A stretch of 64,000 nucleotides of DNA from Fervidobacterium nodosum Rt17-B1 (lineage in GTDB: Bacteria > Thermotogota > Thermotogae > Thermotogales > Fervidobacteriaceae), in assembly GCF_000017545.1 (NCBI RefSeq), contig NC_009718.1:1302001-1366000 (forward strand), given 5' to 3'. The notes below the pieces were generated by a model. The model worked only from the letters and a program-made list of their open reading frames with translations. It searched no databases and had not been told where the DNA came from. Below, in pieces: positions 18,852 through 28,478 of the stretch (its first letter is position 1; the number at the start of each line of letters is the position of its first letter). A program made the position numbers and the translations under genes.

Positions 18852-20291
18852 CTATCCACGGAGTAATTTGTTGAGTATATCATTGACAGTTTTTGGATTT
18901 GCCTTACCTTTTGTTTCTTTCATGACCTGACCAACGAAAAATCCAAAAAGTCCTTCTTTGCCTTTTTTAAATGCTTCTACCTGCTGCGGATTACTTTCAA
19001 TGACTTTTTTTGCTATTTCTTCAATCAAAGCTACGTCATCAACTTGCTTTAAACCCTTCTGTTCAACTAATTCACTTGGCAATTTACCACTTAAAGCGCA
19101 CTCTGAAAACACTTCTTTAGCGATGTTTCTTGAAATGGTTCCATTCTTTATCAAATCAAAGAGTTCAACAAAATGTTCCGGTTGAACTTTTACTTTTTCT
19201 TTCCCATGTTCGGAGTACAAACGGAATAGTTCTGTTAAAAACCAATTAGCAGTCTCTTTCGGCTCTTTTGTTTTAGCAACAACTACTTCATAAAAATCAG
19301 CAATTTCCTTATCCTCAACAAAAACCCAAGCATCTTTCTCAGATAGTTGATATTCTCTAACAAATCTTTTCAAGCGTTCATCTGGTAATTCTGATAATGT
19401 ACCTCTTATTTTCTCAATATACTCCTTGGTTAAAACGATGGGAGGTATATCCGGTTCAGGGAAATACCTATAATCGTGAGCTTCTTCTTTACTTCTCATA
19501 CTGACAGTAGATTTTGTACTTAAATTCCATCCTCTTGTTTCTCTTTCCACTTCTTTTCCTTCTTTCATCAACGATACAATTCTTTCGAATTCATACTCAA
19601 GAGCCTTTTCAACAAATTTGAAAGAGTTCATATTTTTCACTTCGACTTTATTACTCTGCTTTCCTGTTTGAACATCAATAACCGATATATTCGCATCACA
19701 CCTCATTGCACCTTTTTCCATATCACCACTACTAACTTCTAAGTATCTAAGTAATGTCCTAAGTTTTTCCATAAATATTCTTGCCTCTTCTGGAGACTCA
19801 ATGTCTGGTTCTGTAACAATTTCAGCAAGAGGTATTCCACAGCGGTTCATATCAACTAAAGAATAGTCAGCTTCGGTAATACTGTCTCCAGAATGGAGTA
19901 GTTTACCAGCATCCTCTTCGAGATGAATCCTTCTTATCCTGATTTTTTTACCTTTAACTTCAAGATAACCATATTCTGCCAGCGGGTAAAAAAACTGTGT
20001 TATTTGATAACCCTTTGGAAGATCTGGATAAAAGTAATTTTTTCTATCAAATCTTGTATATTCGTTTATCTTACAATTTAACGCTAATGCAAGCTTCGTA
20101 CCTAAATCGTACATTTCTTGCGAAGGAACAGGTAATGCACCTGGTTGACCCGTACAGACAGGGCATATAGCTGTATTTGGTTCTAAATCAAAAACGTCTG
20201 CACTACAATTACAAAAAGCTTTCGTCTTAGTGTTTAATTGAACGTGTATTTCAAGGCCTATTACAGGACGGTATCTATCAAATTGGGACAT
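18852..20291 (-). CDS. gatB: Asp-tRNA(Asn)/Glu-tRNA(Gln) amidotransferase subunit B
   Basis: A 479-residue GatB, the kinase and tRNA-binding subunit of GatCAB, which amidates mischarged Glu-tRNA(Gln) or Asp-tRNA(Asn). It opens [21 protein letters not shown], has the zinc-type CNCSADVF and [13 protein letters not shown] motifs within 50 residues, and [11 protein letters not shown] near 93. The C-terminal YqeY-like tail ends [23 protein letters not shown]. It is 50 bases after gatA in the same operon. gatC is not nearby. Confidence 0.97.
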   Translation of the reverse strand: MSQFDRYRPVIGLEIHVQLNTKTKAFCNCSADVFDLEPNTAICPVCTGQPGALPVPSQEMYDLGTKLALALNCKINEYTRFDRKNYFYPDLPKGYQITQFFYPLAEYGYLEVKGKKIRIRRIHLEEDAGKLLHSGDSITEADYSLVDMNRCGIPLAEIVTEPDIESPEEARIFMEKLRTLLRYLEVSSGDMEKGAMRCDANISVIDVQTGKQSNKVEVKNMNSFKFVEKALEYEFERIVSLMKEGKEVERETRGWNLSTKSTVSMRSKEEAHDYRYFPEPDIPPIVLTKEYIEKIRGTLSELPDERLKRFVREYQLSEKDAWVFVEDKEIADFYEVVVAKTKEPKETANWFLTELFRLYSEHGKEKVKVQPEHFVELFDLIKNGTISRNIAKEVFSECALSGKLPSELVEQKGLKQVDDVALIEEIAKKVIESNPQQVEAFKKGKEGLFGFFVGQVMKETKGKANPKTVNDILNKLLRG

Positions 20292-20341
20292 TAAAACACC
20301 TCCTAATCATTTTCATATATTTTTCGTATCTTTGAGAAATT

Positions 20342-21730
20342 TTATGATTTTCCCAGATTTCTCTCTACCCAATCAGCGAAACCAAGTAATTTTGCATCTG
20401 AGAACCTCGGTCCCATGATTTGTATACCAACGGGAAGATTTTCGCTCTTTCCATATGGAATACTTATCGCAGGTATACCAGCCAAATTAGCAGGGATGGT
20501 AAATATATCCATCATATAGTAAACCAGCGGGTCATTCACCGATTTCACCTTAAATGCAACAACTGGGGAGGTTGGAGTTACTATAAAATCGTATTTTTCG
20601 AATACACTATACAACTTATTCGCTATAACCCTTCTAACCTTTTGGGCTTTTTCAAAGTAGGCATCGTAATACGCTGCACTTAAATTAAACGTTCCTATAA
20701 GTATCCTCCTTCTTACCTCTTCCCCAAAGCCTAAACCTCTTGTTTTTTCATACATTTCACGAAGAGAATCAGAGGATATCCTAAGACCGTACTTTACACC
20801 ATCAAACCTTGAAAGGTTTGAGCTTACTTCAGATGGGGCAATTATATAGTACGTAGCAACAGAATATTTAATTTCATCTATATCAACGACATCAACATCA
20901 TGACCATGCCTTGATAGTTCTTGTACAAATTCATTTACTCTATTTTTTATACCTTCTTCAACACCTTCACCAAAAGATTGTTTTGCAACAGCAATTTTCA
21001 TTTTTGGTATCTGCTTACCTACAAATTGCGTAAAATCAATATTTCTATCAACAGTTGTGGCATCGTTTTCATCTTTTCCCGCTATTATATTCATAAGAAT
21101 TGCACTATCTTCCACTGTCTTCGTTATTGGTCCAATCTGATCTAAAGATGAAGCAAAAGCAACCAATCCGTATCTTGAGACAAGACCATAAGTTGGTTTA
21201 AAACCTACCACTCCACAAAAGGCAGCTGGTTGTCTTATAGAACCTCCCGTATCACTACCAAGTGCGGCAATTACCTCACCAGATGCAACGGCAGCTGCAG
21301 ACCCTCCGCTACTTCCACCAGCTACTCTTTCAACATCATGTGGGTTTCTCGTCGGGCCAAATGCGGAATACTCTGTACTTGCACCCATCGCAAATTCATC
21401 AAGATTAGTTTTACCAACGAAAGCATATCCACATACTCTTAATTTTTTAATAACAGTTGCATCATAAGGGGCGACATACCCTTCTAATATCTTCGAAGCA
21501 CATGTAGTTTTCATACCCTTAACATTTATATTGTCCTTTATACCAATCGGTATACCCTTTTCAATCTCATTTTTGACAGTTATAAATGCATTAAGCCTTT
21601 TTTCTTCATCACTTATCACTTCAAGTGATCTCTCAACGAGTTCAGTTGATTCTGGATGAGTGTTTAGATATTCAATGGCAGCTTTAAGTGTCATTCCCTT
21701 GAAATTGTTTTTGTCTATAAACTTATCCAA
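20342..21730 (-). CDS. gatA: Asp-tRNA(Asn)/Glu-tRNA(Gln) amidotransferase subunit A
   Basis: About 462 residues, the amidase subunit of GatCAB. The catalytic Lys-Ser-Ser elements are visible: GIPIGIKDNINVKG near residue 60, GGSSGGSAAAVASGE near 137, and SDTGGSIRQPAAFCG near 158. The open frame could begin at 21769, but the extended -10 (TATAAT, 21758-21763 minus) lies inside that stretch. A GGAGGTG SD (21737-21743) sits six bases before a TTG at 21730, so the TTG start is preferred. It is the first gene of the long minus-strand operon. Confidence 0.95.
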   Translation of the reverse strand: MDKFIDKNNFKGMTLKAAIEYLNTHPESTELVERSLEVISDEEKRLNAFITVKNEIEKGIPIGIKDNINVKGMKTTCASKILEGYVAPYDATVIKKLRVCGYAFVGKTNLDEFAMGASTEYSAFGPTRNPHDVERVAGGSSGGSAAAVASGEVIAALGSDTGGSIRQPAAFCGVVGFKPTYGLVSRYGLVAFASSLDQIGPITKTVEDSAILMNIIAGKDENDATTVDRNIDFTQFVGKQIPKMKIAVAKQSFGEGVEEGIKNRVNEFVQELSRHGHDVDVVDIDEIKYSVATYYIIAPSEVSSNLSRFDGVKYGLRISSDSLREMYEKTRGLGFGEEVRRRILIGTFNLSAAYYDAYFEKAQKVRRVIANKLYSVFEKYDFIVTPTSPVVAFKVKSVNDPLVYYMMDIFTIPANLAGIPAISIPYGKSENLPVGIQIMGPRFSDAKLLGFADWVERNLGKS

Positions 21731-21757
21731 CTCAAACACCTCCTCTACTTCAGAAAA

Positions 21758-21766
21758 ATTATACCA
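21758..21766 (-). promoter_or_regulatory. Extended -10 promoter element of the gatA operon
   Basis: On the minus strand TGGTATAAT, an extended -10, stands about 28 bases before the TTG start of gatA. No good -35 is seen. The same TGTGGTATAAT string recurs at other promoters in the window. Confidence 0.6.
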
Positions 21767-21860
21767 CATTGTTGGTAAAATTGACAGTTTATGTTAGAAT
21801 ATATTTGATAATTTTTAAATAATTAGCAAAGCTTAAGAGGTGAATGCGAGGTGAATATGT

Positions 21861-22439
21861 ATGATATTTGTTGAAAAGAGTGGAAAATATTACTTTCATT
21901 ACCCTTTTCCGGTCGCAATAGTGGGTTCAAAGTATAATAATTCGATAAACTTTATGTCAGCAGCATGGCACACACAAATATCGTTTGATCCTCCATTATA
22001 CGGAGTAGCAATCTCTCCAAAAAGGTTCACAAAAGAACTTATTGAAAAATCTGGAGTGTTCTCACTAAACTTTATTAAATACGATGATTACAAGATATCT
22101 GGATTTGTTGGAAGAACTTCTGGAAAAGATTTGGATAAAATTAATTTTTTTGGTATAAAATATATAAAAGGCAAAAAATTAGATGTTCCTATTTTAGAAA
22201 ATGCTGTTGCTTGCTATGAATGTAAATTAATAGATAGTAAAACTTATGGTGACCACATACTCTATGTTGGCGAGATTGTTGGTATTCATTACAATGAAAA
22301 TGAGTACAAAGATGGTATCTCTGATGGTTTGCTTTTATACGCTGGTAACGATATGTACACAAAATCTGAAAATACATATCTAGTAAAATTCGGTAAAGAA
22401 GAAGTAAAAAAAGAAATTGATAAAAGAAAGAAGTTATAA
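21861..22439 (+). CDS. Flavin reductase family protein
   Basis: A 192-residue flavin-reductase-like (split-barrel FMN-binding) protein. It has the [45 protein letters not shown] segment that binds FMN, and a later [12 protein letters not shown] strand, as in this family. Such proteins use NAD(P)H and flavin or serve as flavoredoxins; the physiological acceptor is unknown. A GAGGTGA SD lies six bases before the ATG. It appears to be the first gene of a nine-gene plus-strand unit running to 31851. Confidence 0.85.
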   Translation: MIFVEKSGKYYFHYPFPVAIVGSKYNNSINFMSAAWHTQISFDPPLYGVAISPKRFTKELIEKSGVFSLNFIKYDDYKISGFVGRTSGKDLDKINFFGIKYIKGKKLDVPILENAVACYECKLIDSKTYGDHILYVGEIVGIHYNENEYKDGISDGLLLYAGNDMYTKSENTYLVKFGKEEVKKEIDKRKKL

Positions 22440-22470
22440 AATCAAATTTTTTATATCGAGAGGTGCGATT

Positions 22471-23124
22471 ATGAAAATATTTCTTGATACTGCAAATATT
22501 GACGAGATAAGGCAAGGAGTTGAATGGGGCATCGTTGATGGGGTTACAACCAACCCAACGCTTATATCAAAAGAAGGTGCAGATTTTGAAAAAAGAATAA
22601 AAGAAATCTGTGAACTTGTTCAAGGTCCAGTTTCTGCGGAAGTTATATCTTTAAAATGGGATGAAATGGTAGAGGAAGCAAGAAAACTTGCTTCAATAGA
22701 TGATTTTGTCGTTGTTAAAATTCCCATGACTCCAGACGGTATTAAGGCGGTTAAAATACTATCAGCCGAAGGAATTAAAACAAACGTTACACTTGTATTT
22801 AGTGCAAATCAGGCATTGCTTGCCGCAAAAGCCGGCGCAACATATGTTAGTCCATTTATAGGAAGGATTGATGATAATGGCAATGATGGTTTGAGATTAC
22901 TAGAGGAAATTATGCAAATATACACAAACTATGGTTTTGAGACAGAAGTAATCGCTGCAAGTGTAAGGCATCCAATGCATGTGGTAGAAGCTGCAATGAT
23001 AGGTGTTGATATAGCAACTATTCCTTTTGATGTACTTAAAAAGATGTTCTTACATCCTCTTACAGATGTTGGAATAAAAAGATTCTTACAAGATTGGGAA
23101 GAATACAAGAAAAATAAAAAATGA
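22471..23124 (+). CDS. tal: Transaldolase / fructose-6-phosphate aldolase family
   Basis: A 217-residue small transaldolase of the TalC/MipB/FSA type: [47 protein letters not shown] with the Schiff-base lysine near residue 83, [13 protein letters not shown], and [13 protein letters not shown]. It moves a dihydroxyacetone unit between sugar phosphates in the non-oxidative pentose phosphate pathway. The track-length frame starts earlier, but GAGGTG five bases before the ATG at 22471 fixes the start. It lies 31 bases after the flavin reductase gene. Confidence 0.95.
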   Translation: MKIFLDTANIDEIRQGVEWGIVDGVTTNPTLISKEGADFEKRIKEICELVQGPVSAEVISLKWDEMVEEARKLASIDDFVVVKIPMTPDGIKAVKILSAEGIKTNVTLVFSANQALLAAKAGATYVSPFIGRIDDNGNDGLRLLEEIMQIYTNYGFETEVIAASVRHPMHVVEAAMIGVDIATIPFDVLKKMFLHPLTDVGIKRFLQDWEEYKKNKK

Positions 23125-23157
23125 AATATTTTGGCAAAAGCTAAAGGAGGTTAGTAA

Positions 23158-24888
23158 ATGTATAGAACACATACGTGCGGAGAACTAAGGGGAACAGATG
23201 AAGGTAAAAATGTAATATTGTCAGGTTGGATTGAACGCATAAGAGACCTCGGTGGTGTAAAATTCATAGTTTTGAGAGATAGATACGGAAAAACTCAAGT
23301 TGTCGTTAACCCTGATTCACCAGTTTATCCTATTGTTAACAATATTTCTAGAGAATATGTTATTCAAGTTGAAGGTATTGTCAGAAAAAGACCTGCAGAG
23401 GCAATTACACCTGAACCAACAGGTGAAATAGAAATCGTTGCATCTGAGCTAAAAATATTATCAAAATCCGAACTTCCACCATTCTATCCCGGTGATGATG
23501 TTTCGGAAGAAATGAGATTAAAGTACAGATATTTGGATATACGAAATCCAAAAATGATGAACAACCTTATTTTAAGACACAAACTTGCCTTTGCAACAAG
23601 AGAATACCTCTCAAATAATAATTTTCTTGAGGTAGAAACTCCATACCTTACAAAAAGTACCCCGGAAGGTGCAAGAGACTTTTTAGTACCGTCAAGGCTT
23701 AAAAAAGGAAATTTCTATGCTCTTCCTCAAAGTCCTCAGCTTTTCAAACAAATACTCATGATATCTGGTATAGATAGGTATTTCCAAATCGTTAGATGCT
23801 TTAGAGACGAAGACTTAAGAGCTGACAGACAACCCGAGTTTACACAAATAGACATAGAAATGTCTTTTGTACATATGGAAGATGTCATAAACCTTGCGGA
23901 AAACCTCATAAGATACATTTACAAAGCTATAGGTATAGAGCTTCCAGAAAAATTCGACAGAATAACATACGAGGAAGCCATGGAAAAATATGGCTCAGAT
24001 AAACCTGATAGACGTTATGGAATGGAAATGGTTGATTTAACCGAATTTTTCAAAAACTCAGATTTTAAGATTATCAAAGAGGTTTTAGAAAGAGGCGGTT
24101 CAGTAAAAGGCTTTAAAGCTAATATTCCAATGAGTAGGAAAATCGCAGATGAATATTCAGAATTTGTAAAAGGATTCGGCCTTGGCGGAGTTTTGTGGTT
24201 TAAGCTTGAAAATGGCCAAATTACATCAACTACAGCAAAATACCTTGAAAATGAATACAAAGCTATAGCCGAAAAATACAACATGAACGAAGGAGAAGTT
24301 TTTATTATAGCTGCTCACGACAACAGAGAAAGAATGAACGAAGCCTTAGGAGCTTTAAGACTGAAAGTCGGTAAGCAATATGTAAAGGTCAGTGGTTTTG
24401 ATGCACTCTGGGTTGTTGACTTTCCATTCTTAGAATGGAGCGAAGAAGAAGGAAGATTTGTTGCAAGGCACCATCCATTTACAATGCCGTATATAGAAGA
24501 TCTCGAAGGTGGAGTTGAATTATCCAAGGTTAGAGCACATGCATACGATATGGTAATCAATGGTTTCGAAGTAGGAGGAGGAAGTATAAGAATACACAGA
24601 AGAGACATACAAGAAAAAGTATTTGATATAATCGGTTTAACAAAAGAGGAAGCAAAAGAAAAATTTGGTTTCTTCCTCGATGCTTTACAATATGGCGTTC
24701 CACCACATGGAGGTATCGCGTTTGGGCTTGACAGACTCGCTGCAATTGCCGCAGGAGTAGATAACATAAGGGAAGTAATAGCATTTCCGAAGACATCTAG
24801 CGGAACATGTTTGCTCACAAATGCTCCATCTGCAGTTACCCAGTTCCAACTTGACGAACTAGGAATTGCATTAAAACAAAGTCAATAA
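23158..24888 (+). CDS. aspS: Aspartate--tRNA ligase
   Basis: A 576-residue class II synthetase of the bacterial type: N-terminal OB-fold ([19 protein letters not shown]), class II motif 1 around residues 130-170, motif 2 ([20 protein letters not shown]) near 220, the inserted GAD domain at about 290-400, and motif 3 ([12 protein letters not shown]) near 525. With gatAB in the window, a non-discriminating enzyme that also charges tRNA(Asn) is possible but cannot be judged here. AGGAGG SD before the ATG; part of the plus-strand operon. Confidence 0.97.
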   Translation: MYRTHTCGELRGTDEGKNVILSGWIERIRDLGGVKFIVLRDRYGKTQVVVNPDSPVYPIVNNISREYVIQVEGIVRKRPAEAITPEPTGEIEIVASELKILSKSELPPFYPGDDVSEEMRLKYRYLDIRNPKMMNNLILRHKLAFATREYLSNNNFLEVETPYLTKSTPEGARDFLVPSRLKKGNFYALPQSPQLFKQILMISGIDRYFQIVRCFRDEDLRADRQPEFTQIDIEMSFVHMEDVINLAENLIRYIYKAIGIELPEKFDRITYEEAMEKYGSDKPDRRYGMEMVDLTEFFKNSDFKIIKEVLERGGSVKGFKANIPMSRKIADEYSEFVKGFGLGGVLWFKLENGQITSTTAKYLENEYKAIAEKYNMNEGEVFIIAAHDNRERMNEALGALRLKVGKQYVKVSGFDALWVVDFPFLEWSEEEGRFVARHHPFTMPYIEDLEGGVELSKVRAHAYDMVINGFEVGGGSIRIHRRDIQEKVFDIIGLTKEEAKEKFGFFLDALQYGVPPHGGIAFGLDRLAAIAAGVDNIREVIAFPKTSSGTCLLTNAPSAVTQFQLDELGIALKQSQ

Positions 24889-24921
24889 CTTTCCTCATAG
24901 AAAAATTGGGAGGTGTTCTGA

Positions 24922-25251
24922 ATGTCTATAAAATTTGAAAAGAAAGAACTTGCGGACAAACTCGTTGTTTCTATACATGGTGAAATCGATGCATATCATT
25001 CTGGAGAAGTAAAAAAGTTCCTCAAAGATGTTATTTCTGAAACAAAATTGAGCAAAATTGTGCTTGATATGTCTGAAGTAAACTATATTGATAGTGCTGG
25101 TCTTGGCAGTCTTGTAGCACTTTACAAAGATGCAAGGATGTCAGAAAAAGAACTTATCCTTGCTTCTCTTAAGCAAACAGTTATGAGAATATTTGAAATG
25201 ACAAGATTGGACAGAGTTTTTAAGATTGTTCAGACAGTTGAGGAGGCATGA
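24922..25251 (+). CDS. STAS-domain anti-sigma factor antagonist
   Basis: A 109-residue single STAS domain of the SpoIIAA/RsbV type. The conserved phosphorylation serine lies in NYIDSAGLGSLVALYKDA near residue 58, preceded by the GEIDAYHSGEVKKFL motif near residue 20. Such proteins bind anti-sigma kinases and lose binding when phosphorylated. No partner kinase or sigma factor gene is in the window. The neighbourhood aspS, STAS, cmk, ispH-S1, der resembles the order I recall in Thermotoga maritima, so it is probably conserved in the order. Confidence 0.88.
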   Translation: MSIKFEKKELADKLVVSIHGEIDAYHSGEVKKFLKDVISETKLSKIVLDMSEVNYIDSAGLGSLVALYKDARMSEKELILASLKQTVMRIFEMTRLDRVFKIVQTVEEA

Positions 25252-25257
25252 TCCAAA

Positions 25258-25917
25258 TTGCATTGTAAAATAGCAATAGACGGCCCCGCTGGATCTGGAA
25301 AGACCACTGTTGCCAAGCTAATTGCTCAAAAGCTTGGAATTGACTATTTAGACACTGGAGCTATGTACCGTATTGTCGGGTTGTATTTGCATAGCATTGG
25401 CGTAGAGCCGAAATCTACAAGTATTAAAGACATTCTGGAAAAAGTTAACATAGAATACATTGGTAAAGATTATTATTTGAATGGAAAAAAAGTGGGCGAT
25501 GAAATAAGAACACCGGAAGCAGGAATGTTTGCTTCACAGTACGCAGCTAATCCAGAAGTTAGAGAATTCCTTACAAAAATACAAAAGCAAATATGCAGTA
25601 ACAGAAGTATCGTTGCAGAAGGCAGAGATATAGGGACCGTAGTCATGCCTGATGCAACAGTAAAGATTTTTCTCGTAGCTTCGCCTGAAGTTCGCGCGAG
25701 ACGAAGGTACGAGGAACTAAAATCCAAGAACATGGAAGTTAGCTACGAAGAACTATTAAGACAAATTGAAGAAAGAGATAAAAACGATTCTAACCGTGAT
25801 GTGGCACCGCTTGTAAAAGCTCCAGATGCTATAGAAATAGATACATCAAATTTGAGCATAGAAGAAGTTGTTGAAAAAATTTTAGATATTGTAAAAGAAA
25901 GGTGCAGAATAAAATGA
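25258..25917 (+). CDS. cmk: (d)CMP kinase
   Basis: A 219-residue cytidylate kinase that phosphorylates CMP and dCMP. Walker A IDGPAGSGKTTVAK is at about residues 7-20; LDTGAMYR near 33, AEGRDIGTVVMPDA near 120 and RDKNDSNRDVAPLVKAPDA near 170 are the family motifs. TTG start: a stop codon lies three codons upstream in frame, and AGGAGG is at 25241-25246. The gene overlaps the start of ispH-S1 as ATGA, so the two are coupled. Confidence 0.95.
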   Translation: MHCKIAIDGPAGSGKTTVAKLIAQKLGIDYLDTGAMYRIVGLYLHSIGVEPKSTSIKDILEKVNIEYIGKDYYLNGKKVGDEIRTPEAGMFASQYAANPEVREFLTKIQKQICSNRSIVAEGRDIGTVVMPDATVKIFLVASPEVRARRRYEELKSKNMEVSYEELLRQIEERDKNDSNRDVAPLVKAPDAIEIDTSNLSIEEVVEKILDIVKERCRIK

Positions 25918-28478
25918 GTAATGAAACAAATAAAGTGAATTTAGAAATTATAGTTGGCCAATATGGCTTTTGTTTTGGTGTTGATAATGCTGTTAGAGAG
26001 ATAATAGACCACTTAAATAAAGGCGAAAACCTCTTTACTGATGGCGAAGTTGTACACAATAAAAATGTTCTTGAAGAATTGAAAAGACTTGGTTTGAAGT
26101 ACTCACCTCAAGAAAATGGTACTTTTGTTGTAAGGGCACATGGTCTGCCACCTGAAAAGTTGAATGAAATATCAAAAAATTACAAAGTTATCGATTTGAC
26201 ATGTCCAATTGTTCAGAATCTTTTTGCTCTTGGAAAGAAATTATCAAAAGAAGGATACAAAGTTGTAGCTTTTGGAAAGAAAGATCATGCAGAAATGGTA
26301 GCTTTTGCCGGACATGTAAAAAATTCTTTAGTTACTACTGAACCATTACCCTTGCTAGACAATAAAATAGCAATAATTAGTCAAACAACAAGCTCTAGCG
26401 AAAAATTTGCTTTGTTTATTGAAGAAATGAAAAAATTAAACAAAGGTAAAGAGATAAAAGTCATAAACACAATTTGTAAAGTCACCATTGAAAGAGAAGA
26501 ACAAGCAAAAAAGCTTGCCCAAATTTGTAATTTCGTTGTTGTCGTTGGAGGTAAAAATAGCTCAAATACCAAAAAACTATTTGAGATAGCATATAACTAT
26601 GGCAAAGCTGTACATATAGAAAGCATCAATGAAATTAACGAAATAGAAGAAATGTTGTTTAGAGAAAAATCAAAAGATATCCAAACCATCAAAATAGGTT
26701 TAATAAGTGGTACATCTACATATTCTAAAGATGTCGAACACATCTTAAAGTATCTTGTAAAAAACTACGGTGGGAGGGAACTTTACATGGAAGATTTAAA
26801 CAACTTAAAACAAGAAGTCTTGGAGGAATCTTTTGAACAGCTATTAAAAGAACATGAAAACATGAATCAAGTGGGAAGGGGAAAGATTGTTGAAGGTATC
26901 GTAACAGAAATTACACCCACGGGACTAACAATTGACCTTGGTGGAAAGGTAACAGGAGTTGTTCCTTTAGAAGAACTTTTCAAAGAACTTAATGAATATA
27001 AAGTTGGTGAACAAATCAAAGTTAGAGTTGAAAAAATTAACGAAGAAGATGGAACCGCTATCCTTTCCGCAAAGAAACCTATGGAAAAGATAATATTTGA
27101 TGAAATACAAAAAGCAAAAGAAAATGGAAAACCAGTAAGTGGAAAGATAATCGAAAGAATAAAAGGTGGATACAGGGTCATCCTCGAAAATGTTGTTGAA
27201 GCGTTCTTGCCCGGTAGTGAATCAAATATAAGAGAAGATGAAGAAATACCAAGAGAAAAAATGCAATTTGCCGTAATTTCTTACGAAACACGTGGTAGAA
27301 AAACAAATATCGTTGTTTCAAGAAAAAAACTTTTCCAAAAACTTATAGACGAATTCTTCTCAAATAGAAAACCGGGCGATGTAGTCGAAGGAATAGTCGA
27401 ATCTATTTCTGATAATGGCGCATTTGTAAAAATCGCGGGTATAACAACGGGCTTCATACCAAATAGCGAAATATCTTACAACACATCAATTAAAGCCAAA
27501 GATGCTTTGACCGTTGGGAAAATTATGAAGTTCTTAATCAAGGAAATAAATCCTGAAAGAAAAAGAATACTTTTAAGTCTTAAAGCACTATTACCTGATC
27601 CTTGGGAAAACGTTGCTAAAAAATACCAGATTGGTCAAACTGTTACCGGAGTTGTAACATCAGTAAAACCTTTCGGCTTTTTCGTGAAAATTGAAGATGG
27701 TGTTGAAGGCTTCGTACCTATTGAAGAAGTTTTCTGGGGAAGAAAAGGGAATATAAACGAAGTCGTTAGCATCAACGATTTTGTCAAAGTTCAAATTTTA
27801 GAAATTAACCCAGAGAAACGTCAAATGAAACTTAGCTACAAAAGTGTTATCGGAGATCCTTGGGAAAAAATAGCTAAGAAATTATCCGAAGGAGATATAA
27901 GCGAAGGCAAAGTAGCAAAAGTACTTCCGAATGGTGTAATTATAGAAATCGAACCTGAAGTAACCGCATTTTGCAATATTTCTGAAGTTTCTTGGAATTT
28001 TGTCGATAACATCGAAGATGTAATAAAAGAAGGAGAAAGTGTAAAATTCCAAGTACTCAAAATCGATCCAGAAAATAAAAAAATCCGCGTTAGCATACGT
28101 AAAGCCAAGCCAAACCCTTGGAAAGCATTTGCCAATGCTCATAAAGAAGGAGACATTATTAAAGTAAAAGTAATAAAAGCTGTAGAAAAAGGTTACATAG
28201 GTCTTTGTGAAGAAATAGAAGTGTACATTCCGAAATCACAAGTTTACGAAAATTTAAATTTGGGCGATGAAATAGATGGTAAAATAATTAAGCTTGAAGA
28301 GCAAAAAGATATTTACAAAATTATCGTTAGCCCAAAAGCATACGAAAACTCACTGGCAACTAATAAAAATGAATCGAAAGACTTTGAAGGAGTAACGTTG
28401 GAGGGAAAAATTTCTGATGCAAACGCCGTCAGTGAAGAAAAACAAAATACCAACAGTTATTTTAGTAGGGAAGAGTAA
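25914..28478 (+). CDS. ispH: IspH (HMBPP reductase) fused to six S1 RNA-binding domains
   Basis: An 854-residue fusion. Residues 1-285 are 4-hydroxy-3-methylbut-2-enyl diphosphate reductase, last step of the MEP isoprenoid pathway, with its three iron-sulfur cysteines at 20, 97 and 188 and the VVHNK and RAHG histidine motifs. From about 315 to 825 there are six S1/OB repeats, as in ribosomal protein S1. Such fusions are known in Thermotogae and Clostridia. The ATG at 25914 overlaps the cmk stop. In the linker, an in-frame ATG at 26787 (residue 292) has GGGAGGG eight bases upstream, so a free S1 protein may also be made. Confidence 0.95.
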   Translation: MSNETNKVNLEIIVGQYGFCFGVDNAVREIIDHLNKGENLFTDGEVVHNKNVLEELKRLGLKYSPQENGTFVVRAHGLPPEKLNEISKNYKVIDLTCPIVQNLFALGKKLSKEGYKVVAFGKKDHAEMVAFAGHVKNSLVTTEPLPLLDNKIAIISQTTSSSEKFALFIEEMKKLNKGKEIKVINTICKVTIEREEQAKKLAQICNFVVVVGGKNSSNTKKLFEIAYNYGKAVHIESINEINEIEEMLFREKSKDIQTIKIGLISGTSTYSKDVEHILKYLVKNYGGRELYMEDLNNLKQEVLEESFEQLLKEHENMNQVGRGKIVEGIVTEITPTGLTIDLGGKVTGVVPLEELFKELNEYKVGEQIKVRVEKINEEDGTAILSAKKPMEKIIFDEIQKAKENGKPVSGKIIERIKGGYRVILENVVEAFLPGSESNIREDEEIPREKMQFAVISYETRGRKTNIVVSRKKLFQKLIDEFFSNRKPGDVVEGIVESISDNGAFVKIAGITTGFIPNSEISYNTSIKAKDALTVGKIMKFLIKEINPERKRILLSLKALLPDPWENVAKKYQIGQTVTGVVTSVKPFGFFVKIEDGVEGFVPIEEVFWGRKGNINEVVSINDFVKVQILEINPEKRQMKLSYKSVIGDPWEKIAKKLSEGDISEGKVAKVLPNGVIIEIEPEVTAFCNISEVSWNFVDNIEDVIKEGESVKFQVLKIDPENKKIRVSIRKAKPNPWKAFANAHKEGDIIKVKVIKAVEKGYIGLCEEIEVYIPKSQVYENLNLGDEIDGKIIKLEEQKDIYKIIVSPKAYENSLATNKNESKDFEGVTLEGKISDANAVSEEKQNTNSYFSREE
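26772..26789 (+). promoter_or_regulatory. Internal ribosome binding site and start for a free S1 protein
   Basis: GGGAGGG (26772-26778) lies eight bases before an in-frame ATG (26787-26789), exactly at the junction between the IspH domain and the first S1 repeat. The position and spacing are those of a normal start, so a 563-residue S1-only product is plausible. Inference from sequence alone. Confidence 0.5.

Noticed and set aside
24315-24818. Long minus-strand open frame inside aspS
   Set aside because: It arises from the codon pattern of aspS and has no SD or family resemblance.
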